Assembly (NCBI GenBank): GCA_023135015.1
Contig: JAGLTZ010000209.1
Location: 1-5,616, forward strand
DNA: 5,616 bases
From: Candidatus Latescibacterota bacterium
Lineage (GTDB): Bacteria > Blakebacterota > Blakebacteria > Blakebacterales > Blakebacteraceae
Direction: 5' to 3'
Part shown: positions 1 through 5,465 of the stretch, one piece after another
How positions within the stretch are numbered: the first letter of the stretch is position 1
Layout: each line of letters begins with the position of its first letter
The notes under the pieces: generated by a model
Seen by the model: the letters and a program-made list of their open reading frames with translations, nothing else
Databases searched by the model: none
Told to the model about the DNA's origin: nothing
Made by a program: the position numbers and the translations under genes

Positions 1-394
1 TCTTCGAGATGAGATTGTAGGTGCCATCCTCGGCCATGCGCTCGACATCCTCGAGGCGCCTGATGCTCTGGCGTATGGTCCGGAGGTTGGTGAGTGTGCC
101 GCCGAGCCAGCGCTCGGTGACGTACATCATCCCGCAGCGGACGGCTTCCTCCTGGACAATGGTCCTGCCCTGCTTCTTCGTGCAGACGAACAGGATCGAC
201 TCGCCGCGCCTCACGGTCTCCGCGATGGCGTCGCGCGCCTTCTCCAGGTTGAGCAGCGTCTTTGCGAGATCGATGATGTGAATCCCATTGCGCTTCATGA
301 AGATGAAGCGCTTCATCTTGGGATTCCATCGGTGCGTCTGGTGTCCGAAGTGAACACCGGCCTGCAGAAGGTCTTGGAGTGTAACCTCAGCCAT
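1..394 (-). CDS. rpsB: 30S ribosomal protein S2, N-terminal part (cut by window edge)
   Basis: S2 is a protein of the small ribosomal subunit that joins late in assembly, near the platform and the mRNA exit, and helps bind S1. The first 131 residues are present; the family is usually about 230-270 long, so the rest lies beyond the left edge. The start MAEVTLQDLLQAGVHFGHQT is typical, followed by RWNPKMKRFIF (residues 22-32), the NGIHIIDLAKT segment (36-46) and the ERWLGGTLTN motif (94-103), all S2 hallmarks. The ATG at 394-392 follows a GGAGG site (minus strand, 404-400) at 5 nt spacing. It lies downstream of rplM and rpsI on the same strand, separated from rpsI by a 170-nt leader. The elongation factor Ts gene (tsf) often follows rpsB but would be outside this window. 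Confidence 0.97.
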   Translation of the reverse strand, partial: MAEVTLQDLLQAGVHFGHQTHRWNPKMKRFIFMKRNGIHIIDLAKTLLNLEKARDAIAETVRRGESILFVCTKKQGRTIVQEEAVRCGMMYVTERWLGGTLTNLRTIRQSIRRLEDVERMAEDGTYNLISK

Positions 395-399
395 GAATG

Positions 400-404
400 C
401 CTCC
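400..404 (-). promoter_or_regulatory. Shine-Dalgarno site of rpsB
   Basis: The minus-strand sequence GGAGGCATTCATG gives a GGAGG site 5 nt before the rpsB start codon. It fixes the start used here. Confidence 0.8.
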
Positions 405-449
405 GGAGAGGAATATGTGTTTTTACCTCCGGCCTCGTCATCTCCCTGC

Positions 450-486
450 GGCCCCGGCCGGCGTGGTGTCACCTATGCCGGGGACC
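450..486 (-). promoter_or_regulatory. strong GC-rich hairpin in the rpsI-rpsB spacer (possible S2 leader)
   Basis: The arms CCCCGGC (483-477 on the minus strand) and GCCGGGG (458-452) pair perfectly over 7 bp. Two further GC pairs follow past a single bulged base, and a small inner palindrome, GGTGTCACC, sits in the loop. No T-tract follows on either strand, so it is not a classical intrinsic terminator. It lies about 55 nt before the rpsB start. Ribosomal protein S2 is known to regulate its own mRNA through leader structures in several bacterial groups. That this hairpin does so is an inference from position only. The rest of the 395-564 spacer shows no clear gene or promoter. Confidence 0.4.
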
Positions 487-564
487 CCGCGGTGGGATCA
501 GAAACCGTGCGAGCTCAAACGGACACTCCCGGGCAGGGTACGGTCCGTCGGGCCGGATACGCGA

Positions 565-960
565 TTACCGCTTGCTGAACTGGTACCGCTTCCGGGCTCC
601 GGCTAGCCCGTACTTCTTACGTTCCTTTTCACGCGGGTTGCGCGTGAGCAGTCCCTTTTCCTTCAGGGTAGCCTGCAGTTCGCTGTCGTATTTTAACAGG
701 GCTCTGGCAATACCCAGCTGGATTGCATCGGCCTGACCGCCAAGCCCACCACCCTTGACGCTACATTTTATATCGAAGGTATCTCTCAGCCCCACCAGCT
801 CCAGCGGCCGTACAACACTGTATTGGAGTACCAGGCGAGGCAGGTAGTCCTCGAACTTACGGTTGTTGATTGTAATCGTTCCCTTACCGTCGGGAATCAG
901 CCGTACGCTCGCAGATGCTTCCTTGCGTCGACCTGTGGCGGCGAAAGCCTCTCCTACCAT
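565..960 (-). CDS. rpsI: 30S ribosomal protein S9
   Basis: S9 belongs to the head of the small subunit; its C-terminal tail reaches the P-site tRNA. This 131-residue protein has the usual length. The N-terminal ATGRRKEASASVRL (residues 8-21), the S9 signature GGGLGGQADAIQLGIARAL (70-88), the LLTRNPREKERKKYG block (104-118) and the terminal FSKR tail are all present. One small oddity is Asn108, where most S9 proteins have Asp (LTRDPR). The ATG start is preceded by AGGAG (minus strand, 974-970) at 9 nt, and that site overlaps the stop codon of rplM. With a spacer of only 12 nt, translation of the two genes is probably coupled and the pair co-transcribed. Confidence 0.97.
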   Translation of the reverse strand: MVGEAFAATGRRKEASASVRLIPDGKGTITINNRKFEDYLPRLVLQYSVVRPLELVGLRDTFDIKCSVKGGGLGGQADAIQLGIARALLKYDSELQATLKEKGLLTRNPREKERKKYGLAGARKRYQFSKR

Positions 961-972
961 GCGATTCTTCTC

Positions 973-1407
973 CTACTGATCCAGTTCCAGCGGCTTGGGC
1001 TGCTGCGCCTGATGCGGATGGTCCGCTTCGGCATATACGTGCAATTTACGGAGCATCTGCCGCCCGAGCGGCCCACGGGGCAGCATACCTTTAATGGCGC
1101 CCCGGACCACTTCTTCGGGATGCTTATCCATTCGCTCCCTAAGAGTCGCCGTCCGTAGCCCGCCAGGCCAGCCGGTGTACCGTGTATAGACCTTCTGCTC
1201 CATTTTATTGCCCGTTACCCGAATCCCCTTGGAGTTCACCACGATTACGCAGTCACCCGTATCCAGATACGGCGCGTAGTACGGTTTGTGCTTACCCCTG
1301 AGGATAGATGCAACCCTGCTCGCCAGTCGGCCGAGAGTCTGACCCTCGGCATCAACCACATACCATTCGCGATGAATATCCTTCGGTGTCGTGCTGAACG
1401 TCTTCAT
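973..1407 (-). CDS. rplM: 50S ribosomal protein L13
   Basis: L13 is an early-assembly protein of the large subunit that binds 23S rRNA. The protein is 144 residues, the normal length. The start MKTFSTTPKDIHREWYVVDA matches the family closely. It is followed by GQTLGRLASRVASILRGKHK (22-41), DTGDCVIVVNS (49-59) and the L13 signature IKGMLPRGPLGRQMLRKLHV (105-124). The open frame continues upstream to an in-frame ATG at 1494, but those 29 extra residues have no counterpart in L13 and fall in the leader hairpin, so the ATG at 1407-1405 is chosen. The ribosome site here is weak (GGAA about 8 nt upstream). It is first in the rplM-rpsI-rpsB unit and divergent from the purF-like gene. Confidence 0.96.
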   Translation of the reverse strand: MKTFSTTPKDIHREWYVVDAEGQTLGRLASRVASILRGKHKPYYAPYLDTGDCVIVVNSKGIRVTGNKMEQKVYTRYTGWPGGLRTATLRERMDKHPEEVVRGAIKGMLPRGPLGRQMLRKLHVYAEADHPHQAQQPKPLELDQ

Positions 1408-1436
1408 CAATTGGTTCCATGAAATCGGCCGGCGGG

Positions 1437-1470
1437 AAAGCCCGGAAAAATTGCAGGATATAAGGGCTTT
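1437..1470 (-). promoter_or_regulatory. inverted repeat / hairpin in rplM 5' leader
   Basis: On the minus strand AAAGCCC (1470-1464) and GGGCTTT (1443-1437) form a perfect 7-bp stem around a 20-nt, T-rich loop. It ends about 30 nt before the rplM start. L13 mRNA leaders with autoregulatory structures are known in some bacteria, so a similar role is possible. Only the stem is seen directly; the function is inferred. Confidence 0.4.
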
Positions 1471-1502
1471 GGAGCGCAGACCCTGATTACTCAAGACGAA
1501 TT

Positions 1503-1531
1503 AAGCTATTGATATAGTATATCAGTGTCAA
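1503..1531 (-). promoter_or_regulatory. candidate sigma-70-type promoter for the rplM unit
   Basis: The minus strand has a perfect TTGACA (1531-1526). At 17 nt spacing the -10 would be TAGCTT (1508-1503), only a fair match. An alternative reading is an extended -10, TGATATACT (1524-1516), without a good -35. Either would place transcription about 90-115 nt upstream of rplM, leaving a leader that contains the hairpin at 1437-1470. Confidence 0.4.
1510..1524. repeat. 15-bp perfect palindrome in the divergent intergenic region
   Basis: TGATATAGTATATCA is a perfect inverted repeat of 7-bp arms around one central base. It lies directly beside the TTGACA box and inside the probable rplM promoter spacer. 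It could be a protein-binding operator, or simply two overlapping AT-rich -10-like boxes facing in opposite directions. The sequence alone does not decide. Confidence 0.5.
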
Positions 1532-1556
1532 GGGGCTGTACGTATGTCACCCCTTG
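1529..1556. repeat. 7-bp inverted repeat overlapping the -35 box
   Basis: CAAGGGG (1529-1535) and CCCCTTG (1550-1556) are inverted arms 14 bp apart; the spacer contains the small palindrome TACGTA. The left arm shares three bases with the TTGACA box read on the minus strand. It might be an operator for one or both divergent units. No T-tract follows, so it is unlikely to be a terminator. Confidence 0.4.
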
Positions 1557-1605
1557 TATGCAGTATTGAAGGGTAACCGATAGAACACTTCTTAAAATAC
1601 AGCAC

Positions 1606-1610
1606 GGAGG
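1606..1610 (+). promoter_or_regulatory. Shine-Dalgarno site of the purF-like gene
   Basis: GGAGG lies 9 nt before the ATG at 1620, separated by an A/T-only stretch apart from one C. It confirms that translation starts at Met-Gly-Gly and that no upstream residue could supply a nucleophilic Cys. No convincing -10/-35 pair was found for this gene; TTAAAAT-like sequence at 1592-1598 is a weak -10 candidate. Confidence 0.8.
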
Positions 1611-1619
1611 CTTTTAAAA

Positions 1620-3020
1620 ATGGGTGGATTCTTCGGTGTCGCCTCCACTGAAGACTGCGTTCAGGACCTCTTCTTCGGCACTGACTACCACTCCCACTTC
1701 GGGACTATGAGAGGCGGTCTGGCGGTAAAGAACTCCGGGGGCATCATTCGATTCATCAAAGATATAACCAACTCACAATTCCGCTCCAAGTTCGAGGACG
1801 ACATCAAAAAGATGTACGGCTACCGTGGAATCGGAGTTATCAGCGATTATGATGACCAACCCCTGATAATCCGCTCACATCTCGGCGCCTATTCCATAGT
1901 TACCGTGGGTCGCATCAACAACCTCGGCAGCCTGGTCGAGGAGGCCTTCGAACGGAGGTCGGCCCATTTCTCTGAGATGAGCGGCGGCGATTTGAACCCC
2001 ACAGAAGTGACAGCCATGCTCATCAATAAGGAGTCCACCTTCACCGACGGAATTGCCCGGGCCCAGGAGGCTATTGACGGATCGTGTTCGATGCTGCTCT
2101 TGACCGATGAAGGTATCTACGCCGCCCGTGACAGGTTAGGACGCACGCCAGTCGTCATCGGGAAGAAACCAGGTGCATGGGTGGCGACGATGGAGACCTG
2201 CGCGTTTCCAAACCTCGGCTACGAAACCGAACATTTCCTCGGGCCAGGAGAGATCACGTTCATCAACGAAGAGGGAATGGAGCAGAAGAAGGCACCGGGG
2301 GACAGGTTGCAGATTTGCTCCTTCCTCTGGGTCTACTACGGGTACCCGGCCTCCCATTATGAAAAGATCAATGTCGAAGCCACGAGATACCGCTGTGGTG
2401 TGGCACTGGCCAACAAGGAAAACCGGGAAATTGATGTGGTTGCGGGCATCCCCGACTCGGGGACATCGTATGCCATAGGTTTCGCCAACCAGGCCGGGAT
2501 TCCCTACTGCCGACCGTTCGTGAAATATACGCCCACCTGGCCGCGAAGCTTCATGCCTCAGGACCAGACCGTCCGGGACCTGGTGGCAAAGATGAAGCTG
2601 ATTCCCATCAGGGAACTGATAGAGGACAGGCGTCTGCTCTTCTGTGAGGACTCGATCGTCCGCGGCACCCAGCTCCAGGACAATATCCAGCGTCTGTACG
2701 ATTACGGTGCGAAAGAAGTCCACATGAGACCCGCCTGCCCCCCGTTGATTCACGGCTGCAAGTTCCTCAACTTCTCCCGCTCCCGCTCCGAGCTGGACCT
2801 GGCAGGCCGTAGAGCGTTAAGCGAGCTGGAGGGCGATGAGACGAAGGTACCCCCTGAATACTCCGATGCCAGCTCCGATAAGTTCAAGGCGATGGTGGAC
2901 CGGGTCAGTGACAGGCTGCGTCTGACCAGCCTCAGATACCAGGAATTGGGAGACATGGTCAATGCAATCGGCCTGCCAAAGGAGAAGCTCTGTACCTACT
3001 GCTGGGACGGCGTCGAGTAG
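1620..3020 (+). CDS. PurF-like amidophosphoribosyltransferase lacking the glutaminase nucleophile
   Basis: PurF makes phosphoribosylamine from PRPP and glutamine, the first step of purine synthesis. It consists of an N-terminal Ntn-type glutaminase and a C-terminal phosphoribosyltransferase. This 466-residue protein has both folds in order. The transferase half is well kept: GIPDSGT (276-282), KYTPTWPRSFMP (302-313) and the PRPP motif FCEDSIVRGTQ (341-351). Cys233, Cys380, Cys458 and Cys461 align with the four Fe-S ligands of Bacillus-type PurF. The glutaminase half begins MGGFFG instead of the canonical MCGIFG, so the catalytic Cys is Gly. The usual HNGN segment reads GRINN (97-101), and the SDTE segment reads NPTE (126-129), so other glutamine-binding residues are missing too. 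Glutamine hydrolysis is therefore unlikely; ammonia or another amine could be the donor. I recall similar MGGFFG proteins in Bacteroidota genomes, annotated simply as PurF. The symbol is left empty because the reaction is uncertain. It starts a two-gene unit with the antiporter gene. Confidence 0.9.
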   Translation: MGGFFGVASTEDCVQDLFFGTDYHSHFGTMRGGLAVKNSGGIIRFIKDITNSQFRSKFEDDIKKMYGYRGIGVISDYDDQPLIIRSHLGAYSIVTVGRINNLGSLVEEAFERRSAHFSEMSGGDLNPTEVTAMLINKESTFTDGIARAQEAIDGSCSMLLLTDEGIYAARDRLGRTPVVIGKKPGAWVATMETCAFPNLGYETEHFLGPGEITFINEEGMEQKKAPGDRLQICSFLWVYYGYPASHYEKINVEATRYRCGVALANKENREIDVVAGIPDSGTSYAIGFANQAGIPYCRPFVKYTPTWPRSFMPQDQTVRDLVAKMKLIPIRELIEDRRLLFCEDSIVRGTQLQDNIQRLYDYGAKEVHMRPACPPLIHGCKFLNFSRSRSELDLAGRRALSELEGDETKVPPEYSDASSDKFKAMVDRVSDRLRLTSLRYQELGDMVNAIGLPKEKLCTYCWDGVE

Positions 3021-3032
3021 CCTTGAATACCC

Positions 3033-4451
3033 ATGTCCAATCCTGTCGAAACCGAAGCAGCCAAGATCACCACTGAGAGGTTGGAGTTTCGCGGGGGAGC
3101 GGGCGTAAGCGTGATCCCTCTGGCCGTTTTCATCGTGGCCACCATGGGGCTTGTCATCTCTGGTGCTCCGGACGTGAATGGAATGATCATCGCAGCCATG
3201 GTCGGGATATCAGCAGGGATGTTCTTTTCCCGGGATTTCGCCGCCTACAGCGAGAAGGTGTTCTCACTGATGGCCAACCGCATCGCAACGGTAGCGGTGG
3301 TCGCCTGGCTCTGGGCGGGGGCTTTCTCCGGGATCCTGGCCGACTCAGGACTTGTCGAAGCGATAGTATGGATAGGAACAAAACTGCACCTCAGCGGAGC
3401 CTTCTTCACTGTGGCAGTCTTCATCTCGGCCGCTTTCTTCGCCGTATCGGTCGGCACGGGGATGGGTACAATAGTGGGTTTCACGGCCGTTATATATCCG
3501 GCCGGAATCGTCCTCGGTTCGAACCCCGCAGCCCTGCTGGGCGCTATCTTCAGCGGCGCGGCTTTCGGCGACAACCTGGCCCCTATCTCTGATACCACAA
3601 TTGTTTCCGCAGCAACCCAGGAAACTGATATCGGGGGAGTCGTTCGTTCGCGACTCAAATACGTCCTGATCGCCGGCGGCATCTCTGCGGTCCTGTTCCT
3701 GATATTCGGCGGAGGCGGGTCTGCGATCGACCCGGCAGAGGCCGAGAAACTGATGACGGAGACCGCAGATCCAACCGGGCTGCCTATGTTAATCCCGGCA
3801 GCGATAGTCTTCTTTGTCGCCGTGAGCGGCAGGCACTTTCTGGCTGCACTGACGGCAGGAGCCATCTCCGCACTGATCGTCGGACCGCTCTTCGGTGTCT
3901 TCCCCCTCTCGCGCGTTCTTTATATCGCGGCGGATGGCTCTGTCGCCGGAAGTGCCGTGAGCGGTGCGACAGCCCTTCTCCCGATTTCGATCCTCACACT
4001 GCTCCTGGTCACGGCCATCGGCATCATGTCCGACGCCGGTTTCATGGACAAGCTGATGGCCTGGCTGGACCGCAACATCGCCAGAAGTGTCCGGGGTGCC
4101 GAGGCCGCCATCGTGGCCCTGATCTCGTTCGCCAATATCTGTGTATCGGTGAACACCGTAGCGATGATCACAACCGGTCCACTGGCGAACGAACTGAGGA
4201 AACGGCACAAGATACACCCATACCGGAGCGCGAACCTCCTGGACACCATCTCCTGCTCCTTCCCCTATATCCTCCCCTACTCAGCAACAATCGTGGCGGC
4301 CAACGCCATTCAGAAGGAGCTGGTGGAACGCTACAGTTTCGCAGTAGTGGTGCCCTGGACCCAGGAGGCGCCATACATCTTCTACGGAATCGTCCTGTTC
4401 CCCCTGATGATCGCGGCCGTAGCTACCGGTTTCGGGAGAAAGAAGGGCTGA
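3033..4451 (+). CDS. NhaC-family Na+/H+ antiporter (substrate uncertain)
   Basis: This is a 472-residue integral membrane protein with about 12 hydrophobic segments by eye, a short charged N-terminus and a basic C-terminal RKKG. The motif FGDNLAPISDTT (178-189) is the hallmark of the NhaC antiporter family, preceded by SVGTGMGTIVG (139-149). A related element, NLLDTISCSFPYILPYSA (401-418), recurs in the second half, as expected for the duplicated fold. NhaC proteins exchange protons for sodium, but the family also contains exchangers of malate/lactate and amino acids or amines, so the substrate cannot be read from sequence. The ATG at 3033 lies 12 nt behind the stop of the purF-like gene and lacks an obvious Shine-Dalgarno site. 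Translational coupling to the first gene is likely. It ends 3 nt from the stop of the convergent gene. Confidence 0.9.
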   Translation: MSNPVETEAAKITTERLEFRGGAGVSVIPLAVFIVATMGLVISGAPDVNGMIIAAMVGISAGMFFSRDFAAYSEKVFSLMANRIATVAVVAWLWAGAFSGILADSGLVEAIVWIGTKLHLSGAFFTVAVFISAAFFAVSVGTGMGTIVGFTAVIYPAGIVLGSNPAALLGAIFSGAAFGDNLAPISDTTIVSAATQETDIGGVVRSRLKYVLIAGGISAVLFLIFGGGGSAIDPAEAEKLMTETADPTGLPMLIPAAIVFFVAVSGRHFLAALTAGAISALIVGPLFGVFPLSRVLYIAADGSVAGSAVSGATALLPISILTLLLVTAIGIMSDAGFMDKLMAWLDRNIARSVRGAEAAIVALISFANICVSVNTVAMITTGPLANELRKRHKIHPYRSANLLDTISCSFPYILPYSATIVAANAIQKELVERYSFAVVVPWTQEAPYIFYGIVLFPLMIAAVATGFGRKKG

Positions 4452-4454
4452 GCT

Positions 4455-5237
4455 TCAATCGTGCAGTAGTGGAGACACAACCTGTTCATAAGGCACCCGA
4501 ACAATATCGAATACATCGTCCCGTCGTCCCAAAACAACGTCGCTTACCAAATCTTTCATCGCCCGCTGGTATTTCAAGATGTCTTCTTTGCTCACTGATT
4601 GTGGATCAGCATCGTAACTTAGCTCAATTTTCCAGAGGGCATCCATAGCATCATGGCCAATGAGTTGGTGCTTTCGGTAGATGACATGAACCGCAGTATG
4701 AGTCTCCTTAAAACCAATATAGTAGTGGTATTCCCGCCGAGGGGCGGTAATGGTTGTATCAATAAAATAGTTGGATTTGTTCAGATCTTGACGGCGTTGA
4801 ATTCCTAACACATAAGCGATCACATCGCTGATGGTATGATCCCGGCTGCTGACTAAAATGAATTCGCCTCTTTCTAACGGTTCGTTGCTGGTGTGCAGAG
4901 AGTCAACGACCAAAGAAACAATCCGATAACCACCAGCCCCACAAAGACAAACATGGCCCAAATAAGCACAGACATCATCGAATCGCACCGCCACGGTTTC
5001 CTGGTCCTCGGGGTAACTTCCAGCCAACATACCATGATCGTAGTGGAAAACGATGGGTGGAATATCAGCCACAAAATCGTACTTTTCATGCCACCGTGTT
5101 CCACGGGGGGAGACTGAATTGCAAGACGTCATGACCACGCTGATGAGCCCAATAATTAGTAAAATACCCCAGGTCATGATGTTTTTAACCTTCCCAAAGA
5201 TGGCCCCTTTCACGAACTCCGAATTCTTTTGCTGCAC
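4455..5237 (-). CDS. predicted lipoprotein with a divergent FmdE-like domain
   Basis: A 260-residue protein is predicted from a GTG start at 5237, chosen because GGAGG (minus strand, 5247-5243) precedes it by 5 nt; the frame stays open to a TTG at 5285. Residues 21-36 form a hydrophobic segment ending in VMTSC, a plausible lipobox with Cys39, so the product is probably exported and lipid-anchored. The core (about 87-190) resembles the FmdE family (named after formylmethanofuran dehydrogenase subunit E): DVCAYLGHVCLCGAGGYR (88-105) lines up with the family's GHxCPG...GYR motif, and DHTISDVIAYVLG (132-144) with its DxCxxDAIQ..TG block. The family Pro-Gly after the first Cys is Leu-Cys here, and the second-block Cys is Thr, so metal binding may differ. 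Base composition is visibly more AT-rich than its neighbours, suggesting different ancestry. The reading frame is convincing; the family assignment is by eye and tentative. Confidence 0.6.
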   Translation of the reverse strand: MQQKNSEFVKGAIFGKVKNIMTWGILLIIGLISVVMTSCNSVSPRGTRWHEKYDFVADIPPIVFHYDHGMLAGSYPEDQETVAVRFDDVCAYLGHVCLCGAGGYRIVSLVVDSLHTSNEPLERGEFILVSSRDHTISDVIAYVLGIQRRQDLNKSNYFIDTTITAPRREYHYYIGFKETHTAVHVIYRKHQLIGHDAMDALWKIELSYDADPQSVSKEDILKYQRAMKDLVSDVVLGRRDDVFDIVRVPYEQVVSPLLHD

Positions 5238-5242
5238 AGCTA

Positions 5243-5247
5243 CCTCC
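5243..5247 (-). promoter_or_regulatory. Shine-Dalgarno site that sets a GTG start
   Basis: On the minus strand GGAGG is followed by TAGCT and then GTG at 5237-5235. This is the best-placed ribosome site for the lipoprotein gene. The longer TTG start at 5285 has only a poorly spaced GGGA upstream. The ATG at codon 21 of the chosen reading has only a distant AAGG. Confidence 0.65.
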
Positions 5248-5291
5248 ACTAACCAATTAAGTCTCTTTCCGATTTCCCTATTCAAATTACT

Positions 5292-5334
5292 ACAGTTCCC
5301 ACCCGGAAACTAGGCTAGTGCCCGTCCAGAAACT
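5292..5334. repeat. degenerate tandem repeat, two copies of about 20 bp
   Basis: The segments 5292-5311 and 5315-5334 match at 14 of 20 positions, start to start 23 bp apart, and both end in GAAACT. Most differences are transitions. They lie between the start of the AT-richer lipoprotein gene and the next gene. They could be paired binding sites or a worn mobile-element end; neither can be shown here. Confidence 0.35.
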
Positions 5335-5343
5335 AACTACCGA

Positions 5344-5372
5344 TTGAAACCTTCACCGAGAGAGTCTTTACT
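5344..5372 (+). promoter_or_regulatory. candidate promoter for the secreted-protein gene
   Basis: TTGAAA (5344-5349) and TTTACT (5367-5372) are spaced by exactly 17 nt, matching the sigma-70 consensus at 5/6 and 4/6 positions. Transcription would start about 85 nt before the ATG at 5466. The -10 box lies in the left arm of an imperfect inverted repeat (5365-5394). Confidence 0.4.
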
Positions 5373-5394
5373 GTCCAGGATGGACTATTAAAGA
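5365..5394. repeat. imperfect inverted repeat around the candidate -10 box
   Basis: Outer arms TCTTTA (5365-5370) and TAAAGA (5389-5394) and inner arms GTCC (5373-5376) and GGAC (5382-5385) are nested around the 5-nt centre AGGAT. It could be an operator for the downstream gene or a hairpin at the start of its transcript. No T-tract follows. Confidence 0.35.
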
Positions 5395-5465
5395 TGGCAG
5401 GTGGCCATCCGGAGAAGGGCATGAGCTTTCAGTTATCAGGACCAGAACAGCAGGAGGTATCCGTA

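Noticed and set aside
450..486. Intrinsic terminator after rpsI
   Set aside because: The hairpin is strong but is not followed by a run of T on the minus strand, so termination there is not supported.
278..736. Plus-strand open frame spanning rpsB, the spacer and rpsI
   Set aside because: It overlaps two certain ribosomal protein genes on the other strand, and the translation is low-complexity and unrelated to any family I know.
1408..1494. N-terminal extension of L13 from an in-frame ATG at 1494
   Set aside because: The 29 extra residues have no L13 counterpart and overlap the leader hairpin; MKTF at 1407 is the family's usual start.
2136..2753. 205-residue open frame antisense to the purF-like gene
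   Set aside because: It lies wholly inside a well-supported gene, has no recognisable domain, and reflects codon bias of a GC-rich gene read on the other strand.
2776..2793. Short CTCCCG-type tandem repeat
   Set aside because: It simply encodes the Ser-Arg-Ser-Arg-Ser stretch at residues 386-390 of the purF-like protein, where related proteins also have a Ser/Arg-rich segment.
3245..3865. 206-residue open frame antisense to the antiporter gene
   Set aside because: It is rich in Ala, Pro, Ser and Thr as expected from the complement of hydrophobic membrane codons, and has no domain or ribosome site.
5238..5285. TTG start 16 codons upstream for the lipoprotein gene
   Set aside because: The GTG at 5237 has a perfectly placed GGAGG, while the TTG has none.
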